From NCBI GenBank assembly GCA_947471745.1, contig CANJKZ010001112.1, positions 1,836,001 through 1,900,000 of the forward strand: 64,000 bases of DNA, in the 5' to 3' direction. Positions 42,801 to 53,584 of the stretch are shown in pieces; the first letter of the stretch is position 1; every line of letters begins with the position of its first letter. Position numbers and translations under genes: made by a program. A model generated the notes under the pieces. That model made no database searches, was not told the DNA's origin, and saw only the letters and a list, made by a program, of their open reading frames with translations. This DNA comes from Closterium sp. Naga37s-1. Its lineage: Eukaryota; Streptophyta; Zygnematophyceae; Desmidiales; Closteriaceae.

Positions 42801-44932
42801 ATGGCTTCCCGGCTCTTCGCCGCCGTGGCTCGGCGCGGCCGATCGTGCGGCGCGCTCCTGAGTCAGCAGCAGCAGCCTGCGCAACTAGTTCAGGAGCGCG
42901 CGATGGTTCTCGGCGCGGACCACACGAGCAAGTGGATGCAGGTGCGACTCGATCTGGACTTATATGGCGTTCTTTAGACCACGGTGCCACGCGACAAGCA
43001 TTCTTTTCGATAACACGATGCGACATTACTTCAGAGTCGACTCGAAAGGCATCGCAAGATATTGCGCGTGCTTGGTGCCGGCCACAGGACAGGTTTATTT
43101 CGAGTCGTCTCAAGAATCACCAGCAGGGCGCGATGGTGCTGCTCGTCGATCATGCTAGCAGCCGGATCCAAGTGCGACGATTGCACTTCGATTGCGCGTC
43201 CGATTTAAATCCGTCGCACGAGCGACTCGCGATTTCGACGGTAGCGCGCGACGGGGCATTGTCGCCGAGGACGTGGAGCGACAGAAAGGAGTCGGTCGCT
43301 CATGGCGTTTCCAAGTCCGCGCTTCACACGCGCCGCTTTCCGCTCACTAGTGGCCGACGAGCGGCGTTCACGAATGTTTCATTATGCGCTCGAGGCGTCG
43401 CAAAAGGCATCTGCTGCTCGCATGCCGCCTGCCGCTTACTAGTCTGACGAGCCTTCTCGCGTGTTGTCACGGTGTGTGGTGCAAATCCCCAAACATGACG
43501 CGCGAAGTGACCTCCAAGCGTTTTCAGTCGCTTCAACGCGCTCGCACACTCCCCTCTTCACTCTGTCGTCGCGTGTCTGTTGCGAGGGCAGGGCAACCAT
43601 CGCCCATGGCGCTCATGACCCCATGGCGCTCATGACCCCATGGCGCTCATGACCCCATGGCGCTCATGACCTCATGGCGCTCATGACCCCATGGCGCTCA
43701 TGAACCCCATGGCGCTCATGACCTCATGGCGCTCATGAACCCCATGGCGCTCATGACCTCATGCGCCCATCAACCCCATGCGCCCATCACCGTGCATGCA
43801 TCACTGTTCAACCCCCCTCTCTCCCTTCCCCTCTCTTCCCCTCCCTGCTCCGCCCCTCGTGCCCCCAGAGGGCAGAGCAGCCATCGGCCAGTGGAGCTCA
43901 TTGACGCCGTGTTGTGCCGCCCATCACCGTGCATGCATGACCGTGCATGCATCACTGTGCGCGCATTGACCTGTGTGTGTGTGCTGCGTCTCCCCATGCC
44001 TCCCTGTGGGCCATCAGAGGGTGGAGCAGGCGTCGCCCATGGAGCTCATCAACGCCGTGCCGCCCGTCCTCGTGCACTCACGCGTTGTTGCCTGCAGGGG
44101 AGGTGCGTGGAAGGGACAAGTGAGAAGGTGGGTGGGGAGGATGGAGTGACGAAAGTGGAGAGAGAGGGGTTGGAGTGAGGAGGTGGGGAGAGGAAGGGGG
44201 GGCTGGAGTGGAGGAGGTGGGGGCAGGAAGGGGGATTGGTCTTCAAGGTGGGAGAGGAGAGGTGTGCGCAAGAGGAGCTCATGTCCTGCACTGCATGCCA
44301 CCCACCGCATATCGCATTGCATTGCAGGCTGTAACCCATGCATGCTGTAACCCATGCAGGCTGTAACCCATGCATGCTGTAACCCATGCAGGCTGTAACC
44401 CATGCATGCGGAAATTCAAGCAAAGCGGCACCTGAACCATCCTTCTACCGTCCCTTAACATCTTGCCTCCCCACCTCCCCTGCCTCCCCCATCCTCGCCT
44501 TTCCCCGCTTCTCTCCCCCCCAGGCCCCAACCCCGCCCTGGGCCATTCAGTGGAGTGCATCAACGTGGATGCACCCCCACCCCCTTCCCCCCCTGCCCTT
44601 CCCTTTTCCCCCCTCCACCCTTTTCCCTCCACCACCCTTTTCCCGCCACCACCCTTTTCCCTCCACCGCCTCCCTCTCTCTCCCCCCCAGGTCCCATCCC
44701 CTCCTTGGGCCATCCAGTGGAGTACCCCAGGGGCAGGGACGCCCCTCAGCCCTCGCCCTGCTCATCAACATGCCCCCACCTCCCCTTCTCCCCTTCCCTC
44801 CTCCCCCCTCTTCTTTTAACAGGCCCCAACCCCGCGCTGGGCCATCCGGTGGAGTACATCAACGTGGACGCGCCTCAGCCCGCTGTCTGCAAGTACTGCG
44901 GCCTGCGCTACCTGCAGGACCACAGCCACTGA
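42801..44932 (+). CDS. NDUFS6: NADH dehydrogenase iron-sulfur protein 6 (complex I), three exons
   Basis: Exons 42801-42941, 44018-44102 and 44823-44932 join in phase to 111 codons plus TGA. Residues 1-30 or so (MASRLFAAVARRGRSCGALL) form an Arg-rich mitochondrial presequence. TSKWMQ, SPMELINAVPP and RVVAC are conserved in plant NDUFS6. The C-terminal zinc motif is NPALGHPVEY then CKYCGLRYLQDH, using the central Cys, the His of GH and the CxxC. The subunit sits in the matrix arm of complex I and is needed to complete the N module. Intron 1 (1076 bp) has copies of exon 1 and exon 2 edges plus a minisatellite. Intron 2 (720 bp) has two copies of the exon 3 start. The protein is short but of normal family length. 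Confidence 0.95.
43118..43185 (+). repeat. Intronic copy of NDUFS6 exon 1 donor edge
   Basis: GGGCGCGATGGTGCTGCTCG and the following CCGGATCCAAGTGCGACG resemble the exon 1 end and donor at 42894-42950 (GAGCGCGATGGTTCTCGGCG, GTGGATGCAGGTGCGACT). Divergence is considerable, but the order and spacing are the same. Confidence 0.6.
43584..43790 (+). repeat. NDUFS6 exon 2 copy expanded into a minisatellite
   Basis: 43584-43620 (GAGGGCAGGGCAACCATCG, then CCCATGGCGCTCATGACC) aligns with the start of exon 2 (AGGGTGGAGCAGGCGTCG, then CCCATGGAGCTCATCAAC). The CCCATGGCGCTCATGAC part is then repeated about ten times with slight variation up to about 43790. Confidence 0.75.
43866..43945 (+). repeat. Second intronic copy of NDUFS6 exon 2
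   Basis: It is preceded by CCCCCAG. AGGGCAGAGCAGCCATCGGC, then CAGTGGAGCTCATTGACGCC, aligns with exon 2 with one inserted base and several changes, so it cannot be read through in frame. Confidence 0.8.
44326..44410 (+). repeat. 16-bp tandem repeat in NDUFS6 intron 2
   Basis: Units CTGTAACCCATGCATG and CTGTAACCCATGCAGG alternate for about five copies. I see no link to an exon. Confidence 0.8.
44523..44755 (+). repeat. Two intronic copies of NDUFS6 exon 3 start
   Basis: Copy 1 begins after CCCCCCAG at 44524 and would read NPALGHSVECINVDAP. Copy 2 begins after CCCCCCAG at 44691 and would read IPSLGHPVEY then diverge. Both carry an acceptor and the exon edge but lack the CKYCGLRY part of the zinc site. 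The real exon starts at 44823. Spacing is about 167 and 132 bp. Confidence 0.9.
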
Positions 44933-45640
44933 CCGACCAAGCGTCAACACTGGAGAGTCAAGAGCGTGTGGGCGAGCGTCAAGAGTGGAGTGAAGGGTGA
45001 AGTGAAGACTGAAGTGCGTGGGCGAACACAGTTTGAAAACTCAGTTGGTGCTGCAACTGGGGAGACTGCAGCAGCAAGAACACCACATGGACTGTTAGGA
45101 GTGCACACTACTCAGTGCTAGAGTAGCCAACAACACGTGGGAAAACCTCAAGTGTGATGCTTGTATGGTGTTTTTTCATGCCTACATGGGAATTTCTCGC
45201 CAAGATTTCTCGCTCCACACTAGTTTCTCTCTGCGTGTTGCTTTGCTGAGCTCCGCTGTCACAACCAGGGTCTATTTTTCAAGGGTAAAATACCCTTTTT
45301 GCCCTGACGGTAGGCCGCTTTTTCCTAGCTACCCTTGCCAAATCAGCCTATGGAATTTTTTGTTGGAAACTGTTACAAATAGTAATTATTGAAACATTAC
45401 TGTGCACTCCTTGATACAATCTGAACCGTCTTATAGGATCGTCTCAGGTTGATCGCACGGAGTGTAGCAGCGGAAGATTGCTAGGTAATGTTGGGCACGG
45501 ACTCTGTTAGAAGAAGATTTGAACGACAGAAGTGACTAATACCACAATGCGGTACAGGGGTTTATATAGGAATACAGTGGAATACGAAGAGTCCCAGTGA
45601 GCAGCACCGTATAATCTCTCTCGCAAATCCTTTTTTCGTT
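44933..45640. other. Intergenic region after NDUFS6
   Basis: No gene is visible. A short stretch near 45266-45300 (CAGGGTCTATTTTTC, then AAGGGTAAAATACCCTT) resembles interior words of the MITE at 37097-37756 and may be a fragment of a relative. Confidence 0.4.
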
Positions 45641-45666
45641 CCTTGTACATGTTTTTACCCTCTACA

Positions 45667-46165
45667 GAGGCGCACGCTAGCCAGAGGCCATTGGACGACG
45701 TGTACCAGGCGGCGCCGCACGTGGCGATCGTGACTCCAGGGGCTAATGGCCCAAACATCCGTGGCAACGCGGGATCCCGTGCAAACAGGGGGACACAGAC
45801 AGCTTCGGTCGACGAGGCGTTGGTGGCTCGTCTTCGCGCACACGAACGTGAGGTGTATGAGCTGCGCAATCAGCTGCGTAACACGGAGGCACGTCGCGCC
45901 ACAGCCCAAGCTCGTCCAGCTCCGGCTGTCCCATCCGCACCACGCCCACGACGCTCGGCGAATGACGTGCCTGCGCCAAGCATCACCACGCTCCCTCAGG
46001 AACAAGCGCCGGACGCACCAAGGACCCCGTTTGTCGTCCGTGCGCTTGCGCGTGAGACAGCGGCGACTATGGTTCGCCATGGGGCACCGACTATGGGTCT
46101 CATCGTGTGGGCGGATACGCTCGAGCAAGCACACAGTGTGCTTCCAGGGCTTGACAATGGGTGGA
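45667..46165 (+). CDS. Unidentified gene, possible exon with coiled coil
   Basis: The frame is open from an acceptor-like CTCTACAG (45659-45666) to a donor-like AAG/GTAGGA (46165/46166). It includes a predicted coiled-coil stretch (EALVARLRAHEREVYELRNQ, then LRNTEARRA), a Pro/Ala-rich part and a globular-looking segment (MGLIVWADTLEQAHSVLPG). I do not recognise the family. Codon use is GC-rich like the host genes, and it lacks the low-complexity style of the Copia Gag. It could be a host gene or a cargo gene of an unrecognised element. Antisense Copia D starts about 60 bp beyond the donor. Confidence 0.45.
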
Positions 46166-46619
46166 AGGTAGGACGCTGTCACGAATTATTATACGATTGC
46201 AAACCCAGACCTCGGAGTTAATACCCGTTACTGTTTCATTGATGTGCTTGTTAGAGTAGGTAGCTAGGAATGGGTGAAACTATCGAGAGAGTTTGGTACA
46301 AGTAAAAACCCTAAGAGGTTGTACCCTACATTGGCTACCCCACTACAGCCTACATAATCTAGCATAACATATACAGTTTGACACAACCCCATAGGCAAAG
46401 TGGGGGAGAACAAAGGGTCACAAGACCAGTCAAGAAAAGCAATGCAAGCTCAGGGTGGATCACAACGTCGCCACACACTCCGAGCACAAGCAAAGGGGCC
46501 ACAAGGCCAGTTCACATGTAGAGGTATATATGCAACAACAACAGTACAGTGATCACTACCTAGTAAGAGTAAACATGCAGGTATATATATATACATATAG
46601 ATCACAGTACAACCAGAGT

Positions 46620-49600
46620 CTACAGCAAGTGAGGAAACGTAGGCACCAGGCCTAAAGCAGTGTAGAAGCGCTGATGATCACCAGCCGGAAGGGCCTTGGT
46701 GAACACATCAGCCGTGTTGGCCCGGGTGGGCACTTGAGCGGCACGAAGCTGACCACGCTGCTGCAACTCACGAGCAAGGAAGTAACGCAGAGCGATGTGC
46801 TTCGTTCTATGCTCAAAGCAAGGCAATGGCAGCCTTGTTGTCGACGTACAGAACTGGAGGAGAACGAGGCCTCTCTCCCAAGTCGGTCAGCAGGTAGGTG
46901 AGCCAACGTAGCTCCTGTGCAGCCATGGCTGTGGCGTAGATCTCAGCCTCACAAATGGAGCTGAAAACAGAAGACGAGCGTGTAGACCGCCAAGAAACAG
47001 AGTCAGAGCCAAGGCTGAACGTGTAATCATGTGACGACCGCTGCATAGCCAGGTCGTCAACCCAAGAAGCGTCTGAGTGCCCAGTGAGGACAACTGAGCT
47101 CTGCCCTCCAAGCACGAGCCCCATGCCCGATGTACTGCACAAGTAGCGCAGTACCCTCTTCGCAGCATCCATGTGCACCTTTCGGTGCCTACCAGGAGCC
47201 ACGTAGCGTGCCAGAAGGCCAAGAGGGTACGCGAGGTCAGGACGAGTGCAGGTTATCAGGTACATGAGGCAGCCCACAAGCTCTGGGTACGGGCCACTCG
47301 GCTCTACGGACTCGTCTGAAGGTAGCCAGAGGAGTGGACTGTGGCGAGGACCAAGTGAAGCCGAAGCGCTGAAGGACCTGCTGCACCATGTGTGACTGAG
47401 TCAGTGTGATGGTGCGCTGTGCTCTGTCCCGGGTGATCTGCAGGCCAAAGTAGCTGCGCAGCTCACCCAGGTCTGTGTACGTGTGTCTCTCCTGCAGCTC
47501 CGACTTCACAAGGGCGAGAGCCTCAGTGTAAACAGTGGCAAAGACCAAGTCGTCGACGTACACGAGGATGTAGAACGGCGGCAACGAAGTGTCGGTGCGC
47601 AGAAACAGCGACGGGTCGGCAGTGGAAGGTGCAAACCCAAGAGCCGCAAGTGTCGTCCTCAGTGTGTCATGCCACTCACGAGGCGCCTGACGGAGACCGT
47701 AGACTGGCCGGCGAAGGCTCCACTGAGTACCAGGAGGGGACGACCCAGTGAAGCCAGGTGGGCGGCGCAGCCAGATCTCCTGATGCAGGCTGCCCTGTAA
47801 AAAGGCTGTGCTGAAGTCCAGAGAGTGAAGCTCATAGTCACGCTGAGCAGTGACGTGCAGCAGTACCCGAAGAGTGGTCATCTTCGGGGTGGGGGAGAAG
47901 GTCTGGAAGAAGTCTCGGCGGTGCAGTGCCACCAGTACCAGTAGCTCCAGCGCCTCCAGCAGCTCCAGAACCTCCAGCAGCAGCACCTCCAGCTCCAGTG
48001 CCTCCAGCAGCAGCACCTCCAGCTCCAGCGCCACCAGTAGCAGCACCCCCAGAACCGGCAATTCCAGCTCCAGGGTCCCCAACTCCAGGGTCGACAGCAC
48101 CAGCTCCAGGGCCTCCAGCCCCAGTACCTCCAGCAGCAGCACCCCCAGAGCCGACACCTCCAGCTCCAGGAGCAGCACCAGTCCCGGCAGCTCCAGTACC
48201 TCCTGTACGAGCACCTCCAGGACTAGAGACACCACGCGACGCAAGCCTCTGTCGTGCCTGTTGTGGTGAGAGAGGCCCGCGTCGGGAAACGAGACCCAGA
48301 GGAACGCCATCAGACTCGGCACCCCCTGACCAGGCACCCTCCGGCTCAGCGCCCCCAGGCTCCGCAATTGTAGGCTCAGTACCCCCAGGCTCCGCACCCC
48401 CCAGCACCTCACGGACAGGCTCAGCACCCCCAGGCTCCGCAATCCCCAGCACCTCATGCGCAGGCTCAGCACCCCCAGACGCAGCACCCCCAGCAGCACC
48501 TCCCGCAGCAGCACCTGAGTCGCAAGTGACCTCTACAGGCTCAGCCAAGGGGGGCGGGTCTACCTGAGACACACTTGAAGGAGCAGGACTCTGAGGGGGG
48601 AGGGGGTCTACCGGAGGGGGACCTGGAGCGAGGAAAAGCGGCGGGGGAGGGAGAGGGGCAGTGCGGTAGGGGAAGAGACGGTAGAAAGGAACAGAATTCT
48701 CAACGGTGACGTCCTGAGAGGGCAGGACACGGCGCGAGGTGGGGTGGTAAAACTGCCAGCCAGGCGCGTCAGGGACAAAGTCAAGGAAGACACAGGGGAT
48801 GGTGCGGGAGGAGAGCTTGTCCGCAGACGTATCGCGGACAAGGGCACGAGCACCCCAAACCCTGAAACGCGACGCATCGCCAACCTCCCCCGTCCAACGC
48901 AGTGTCGGCGAGGCCTCCGATAAGGAGACACGGGGCCAGAGGTTGAGCTGCTGCGCGGCGTACCGGACCGCAAACGGCCACAGAAAATGGGGAGCCGCCG
49001 CTTGGACCAAGGAGGTACGAGCGACCTCCATGACCAAGCCAATGCGGCACTCAGCAACCCCATTTTGCTGCGGTGAGGTCGGAAGCGTGAACGACTGCTC
49101 GATGCCCTCCCCTAACAGAAGGCCCGCAAGAGGTCGGAGGTGAACTCACCACCTCTGTCAGAGTGCAGACGCAGGACAGGAAGGTCCTGGCGGAACCTGC
49201 GGCGGAGCTGGAGACGAACTGCTCGGATCCAAGGGATCAGGACAGCAGGGACCTCACCCCTGGTGCGCAAGGGGAAGACCGTGGTGTAACGCGAGTAGTC
49301 GTCGAGAACCAGCAGAAAGTACCGCTCACCGCCCTTGACGCAAGGAAGGGTTGCCTATATCGGGGGAAACGAGGAGGAGTGAGGAGCGGCGCGTTGCCCC
49401 CCCTTGACGCAAGGAAGGCAGGGCGGCGCAGGCGAGGCAGGAAGGGGAGGGAGAGACCTGGGAAGACCAGACACAAGGAGGCGACGGTGCATGCCACATA
49501 GACGTGGCAGGGAGGGGTGACCCAGGAGGTGGTGCCATAGAAGAGTCTGGCGCGACAGGGAGCGACACTCACAAGGGGAGGCTACCTGGCCTGACGCAGA

Positions 49601-50252
49601 CACCTGACCAGTAGCAGCTACCTGAGGAGGCGCAGTCGTCAGTGTGTAAAGACTCGACCCTGGCCGACGGGTAAACGTGGCCAGGTGGTGGCCGGTCCAG
49701 GGGCACGTACAGATCGCCACATGCTGTCCTCCAGGGGTAAAGGTGTCAACCCACTGGTCCTAGAGGACTGCGTTGCTCACCAAGTTCATAGAGAACGAGG
49801 GGAGGTGGAAGCCTGTCAGTGAGCCAGACGGAACCGCTGGGCACGGGAGCACCGTGGTGGACCGTGCAAGAACTGGGCCCCCTGAGGGGTCAGCCAGAGA
49901 GACTGCCACAGGTGCAGTGAGTGGTGTGAGTGCAGTACTGTCACGAAAGAAACAGCGGGAAGCACCTGAGTCAAGCGTGAAGGTGTGCACGGCCTCAGCA
50001 GGCGCAGTACCTGAGAGAGCATACTCGCTAGCACCTAAGTCAGCAGCCTCACCAGCACCTAGAGTACCAGTCTCTATACCAGGGTTAGGCGGCACACACA
50101 AGTAACAGTCACCATCAGCACTAACTTCCAATGCATACATGGGAGAAATAATAGCATCATAGTCAAGAGCAAAAATGTCTACACCAGCCCTAAGCAGCTC
50201 TTACCAGCGAGGGCGCTCAGCGTCCTTGCCCATCTCCTCACGCCATGCGTCG
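46620..50252 (-). pseudogene. Copia D protease, integrase, RT and RNase H relics
   Basis: In order on the minus strand: protease FTLDSGASRCFF (about 49960); pre-integrase HHLLGHPS (about 49530); integrase pieces with VLDDYSRYTTVFPL (about 49290) and HSDRGGEF (about 49155), separated by shifts and a deletion around 49070-49110; integrase C-terminus and linker (49037-47950). The linker then joins, by deletion and frame change, directly to FFQTFSPTPKMTTLRVLLH (about 47910), so the RT start is gone. RT keeps YVDD (about 47555). RNase H is split into 47277-46813 and 46826-46620. At least five breaks exclude a working Pol. Confidence 0.85.
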
Positions 50253-51425
50253 TCAAGGCGGGAGAAGCATCTGACCCTTTCGGTCACCTGTGCGAATGAC
50301 ATACGGGCAGCGACCACCACCCCCAGACCTCCCACGCTGAGCAAGCCACTCATGAAGCTGCTGGGTCGTCTGGGGACTCTGCTGCTGCTGGTGCCTTTGA
50401 CCAGCGCACGTGCCTCCACCCCGACCGCCACCTCCACCGCCACCACCGCCCCGGCCGCCACCGCTGCTGCCACCGCCGCCGCCACCACCGCTGCCACTCC
50501 CTCCGCCACCACCGCCTCCACCGCCGCTACCGACGCTACCATTCCTGCCAGCACTCCCGCCGCCACTCCCTCCGCCACCTCCTCCTCCTCCACCGCCTCC
50601 ACCACCACCCCCCCCGGTGCCACCTCCGCCACTCTTGGTTCCCTTGCCCTTACCGCTGCGGCGCCTCCCACTAGGAGCAGAAGCAGCACCAACAGACTCA
50701 GCACCAAGGTAGTCAACAGCAGCAGCACTAGCGTAGGAGAGGGCAAGGAGAGAGTAAGAGCACCCCTTAAAGATGGGGGTGCGAGGAGCGCCACGAGCAG
50801 CACCTACAGCGACAATGCTCTTCTCTGCTGCAAGGAGGTGCTCCTCTAGGAGGTCGACAGTGAGTTCCGTGGGACAGCAAGCGAGACCGTGGTCCCTGAC
50901 TGAGCTAAGGGAGTTAGGGAGACGGGTGACTATGAAGTGGAGGGTCCAGTACATCGGAGGCGGGTGCTTAGCACAGAACTCTCTGGGGAGGGCGGCGTGC
51001 AGGCGGGAGTCGCTAGTGCGAAGGTGGGTAATGAGATCGGCAACTGTGGCAAAGGTGGATAGCTCAGGAAACAGGTAGGGCAGCATGAGGCAGCTAAGCT
51101 CAGCTGTGGCAGGGGAGGAGTATCGAGCAACTACAGCGTCGTACAGGGTCTTAGCAGTCTTGTACTCGCCAAAATGCGTGAGCTCGGCTAACGGAAGGTG
51201 ATTGCGAACGGCTAGGCGCGCAGCAGCATCACGGGTCTGCCACTGGGAACGGGCGCTAAGCTCAGTGGTGGCAGCGGGAGCGACTGAGGCACCAGACATG
51301 TGGTCATAGAGCGAGACATTGTCCTTGCTATCGCTCATTAGGAACAGCTGCAGGTCATCTAGCCATGTTTCGAACTGAATCGGGCGGCCCTCGGCATCGA
51401 ACGACAGAACTTGGAGGTTGGCCAT
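50253..51425 (-). CDS. Copia D Gag
   Basis: 390 codons from ATG 51425, beginning MANLQVLSFDAEGRPIQFET. The capsid-like domain occupies roughly the first 230 residues and a Gly/Ser tract follows (about 50700-50400). The end is abnormal: the Cys/His motif starts (CPYVIRTGDRKGQ) but about 26 bases containing the next Cys and the His are deleted, so the frame runs into MLLPP and stops. This frame is open, but the product would lack the nucleic-acid-binding motif. Confidence 0.8.
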   Translation of the reverse strand: MANLQVLSFDAEGRPIQFETWLDDLQLFLMSDSKDNVSLYDHMSGASVAPAATTELSARSQWQTRDAAARLAVRNHLPLAELTHFGEYKTAKTLYDAVVARYSSPATAELSCLMLPYLFPELSTFATVADLITHLRTSDSRLHAALPREFCAKHPPPMYWTLHFIVTRLPNSLSSVRDHGLACCPTELTVDLLEEHLLAAEKSIVAVGAARGAPRTPIFKGCSYSLLALSYASAAAVDYLGAESVGAASAPSGRRRSGKGKGTKSGGGGTGGGGGGGGGGGGGGGGSGGGSAGRNGSVGSGGGGGGGGGSGSGGGGGGGSSGGGRGGGGGGGGGRGGGTCAGQRHQQQQSPQTTQQLHEWLAQRGRSGGGGRCPYVIRTGDRKGQMLLPP

Positions 51426-51870
51426 AGCTGCTGGCGCGGGACTAGCAGGGCAGAGCGATTGCAGGCAAGCAGCAGTAGCAGCAGCAGTAGCACTAGTAGG
51501 GGAGAACGGCGCTCGGGCTCTGGAGCTACGTTCGAGGCAGGGCCGAACCGCGCGCTGCCAGAAGGGCGGCGCGGCGGGCAGAAAAGGGCGGTGCGAGGGC
51601 CGTAGGGGTGCGCGAGGGCGGAGCTGAGCCGCGCGGTGCCAAAAAGGGCGGCGCGGCGGGCAGGTAAGGGCGGCGCGCGGGCCCTACAGGTGCGCGACGG
51701 GCCAGGCGGGGTCGCGCGCTGCCAGCAGGGCAGCGCTACTGGCTCCCGAGGGCGGCGTGACGAGGAAAAACGCGTGTCGCGTGGCTAGCAGGGTGGCGTG
51801 ACGGGTGGGGCAGCTCGACAGGCAGGGTAAGGCGCTAAAGAACGGGATTTAACGGTGGGCCCTCTTGAAA

Positions 51871-52495
51871 ATCATGAAGCAGTCGGCGACGGGATCGTGA
51901 TTCTTGTATACGACACCCGCGTGCGCCGAATGAGCTTCTCGCCCTCACAGCCTCTCATGGAATCTGTGACCGCCCGAGCTCTCCGCCTGCACACCCGCGC
52001 ACATAAGCACATGCAACACCTTGTAATGCACTACGATTCCGCTCTTCTCTGGGTGGTTCGTTCGCAAGATGCAGCTGTATCGTAACACGAGATGGGAGCA
52101 GGGAAGAGCTTATGTTTACGTTCTGCTCCGGCTCCCATATGATCCTCCCACGTTTTCGCGTGTCACAATATCAACTCTACCAGCGGGTGTGACCGTGGCA
52201 CCCATCTCTCGTCAGGAGTTTACAAGCACGCATCGGGCGGGTAAGGGTCCGTGATTTACGTGTGAAGTGTTTTTGGGTGAGTTGGCCAACGTATGACACT
52301 TACGTCTTTTCGCCTTGATCATGCCAGACGCAGGGTCCCACGAGCTCGTGGTGTGGCACGTGCGTAACGGCCTGCCGTTCGCATCGGATACGTTCGAACG
52401 AGGAGTCTATGCATCATTCCGCTGGCCGTACCCTCCTCCACTGGTGCTCCGCACGTACGCCATTGCATTTTATATGTATGGGGTGAGTGTACTGG
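51871..52495 (+). CDS. Unidentified gene, further exon-like segments
   Basis: Two open segments follow Copia D: about 51871-52085 (DGIVILVYDTRVRRMSF, LHTRAHKHMQHLVMHYDSAL) and about 52320-52482 (HELVVWHVRNGLPFASDTF, PPPLVLRTYAIAFYMYG). The last ends at GGG/GTGAGTGT, a good donor. A third open frame, 52069-52254, overlaps the first. They lack similarity to transposon proteins that I know, and no single frame joins them without introns. They may belong to the same gene as 45667-46165. Confidence in expression is low. Confidence 0.4.
52432..52495 (+). repeat. 64-bp direct repeat flanking Copia E, left copy
   Basis: CCTCCTCCACTGGTGCTCCG to GTGAGTGTACTGG is repeated at 56651-56714 with two mismatches. 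It includes the apparent exon end and donor. It is far longer than a normal 5-bp Copia target duplication. Confidence 0.92.
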
Positions 52496-52499
52496 ACTC

Positions 52500-53540
52500 C
52501 TCGAAACGGACGTCACGGGAGTCAAAGAACCGGTGAGAGGGAGGGTGGTAAAAGGTGAAGTCAGAGGAGTCCTCAGGGAAACCAAGGAAGACACAGGGAA
52601 CGGCGCGAGGCGAGAGCTTGTCCGCGGAAGTGTCGCGGACAAGAGCCAAGCAACCCCAGACACGAAACCTCGACGCAACACCAGGGGACCCGGTCCAAAG
52701 ACTGGTCGGTGAAGCCTCTGACCGAGAGACGCGTGGCGAGAGGTTCAGCTGGTGAACGGCGTACCTAACCGCGTAGGGCCACAGAAAATGGGGGGCTCGG
52801 GCGTGAGTCAAGGAGGTGCGGGCGATCTCCATGACCAAGCCTATGCGGCGCTCAGCAACCCCATTCTGCTGTGGGGACTCTGGAAGCGTCCAGGACTAAC
52901 GAATGCCCTGCTCGCGACAGAATCCAGCGAGAATGCCGGAGCGAAACTCACCCCCACGGTCAGAGTGAAGATAGCTGACACGACGACCACGAGTGCCCTC
53001 AGTGGTAAGCAACCACCTGATCAGCGTAGAAGTCACCTCAGACTTCTTCGCCAGAGGGAACACTGTGGTGTAGCGGGAGTAGTCGTCAACGACCACCAAA
53101 AATAAACGCTCGCGCTCAAGGCCAAGGCGAGGGGCGGGGCCCCAGACGTCCAAGTGGAGCGTCTCAAAAGGCTCGGTGGCCGGACGAAGGGAGGAGGAGT
53201 GAGGGGTGGCGCGCAGCCGACCCTCGACGCAGGGACCGCACGGCGGTGCAAGCGAAGGCGGGAGCGACGGCAAGACACGCGGGAGGCCTAAGACAAGACG
53301 CTGACGAGACATAGCGCGCAGACGAGGGAGGGACGGGTGCCCCGTCCGGTGGTGCCACAGAACGGTGGGGTGTGCAAGCGACCGGCAGGAGCACGACGGC
53401 GCAACTGGACCAGACACAGGAACCTGACCAGACACAGCTACCTGGGGGGACGCAGCAACCTGGTGAGACGCAGGGACCAGACTGGGGGAAGTAACCGGGG
53501 CCGGGGGCAGGAGTCGCTGCTGCTGCTGCTGCTGCCGCCG

Positions 53541-53584
<44 letters not shown>

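Larger units (their letters stand above)
46215..51870 (-). mobile_element. Copia D, antisense, 5' end missing
   Basis: On the minus strand it begins in the leader (GGGCCCACC at 51854-51862), then gag (51425-50253), protease, integrase, RT and RNase H. It ends in a polypurine tract and a 3' LTR starting TGTCAAACTG at 46383. The LTR end is not certain, so 46215 is approximate. No 5' LTR or primer-binding site is present at the right end, where an apparent exon begins. The RT N-terminal third is missing. The element is a dead, rearranged copy. Confidence 0.85.
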
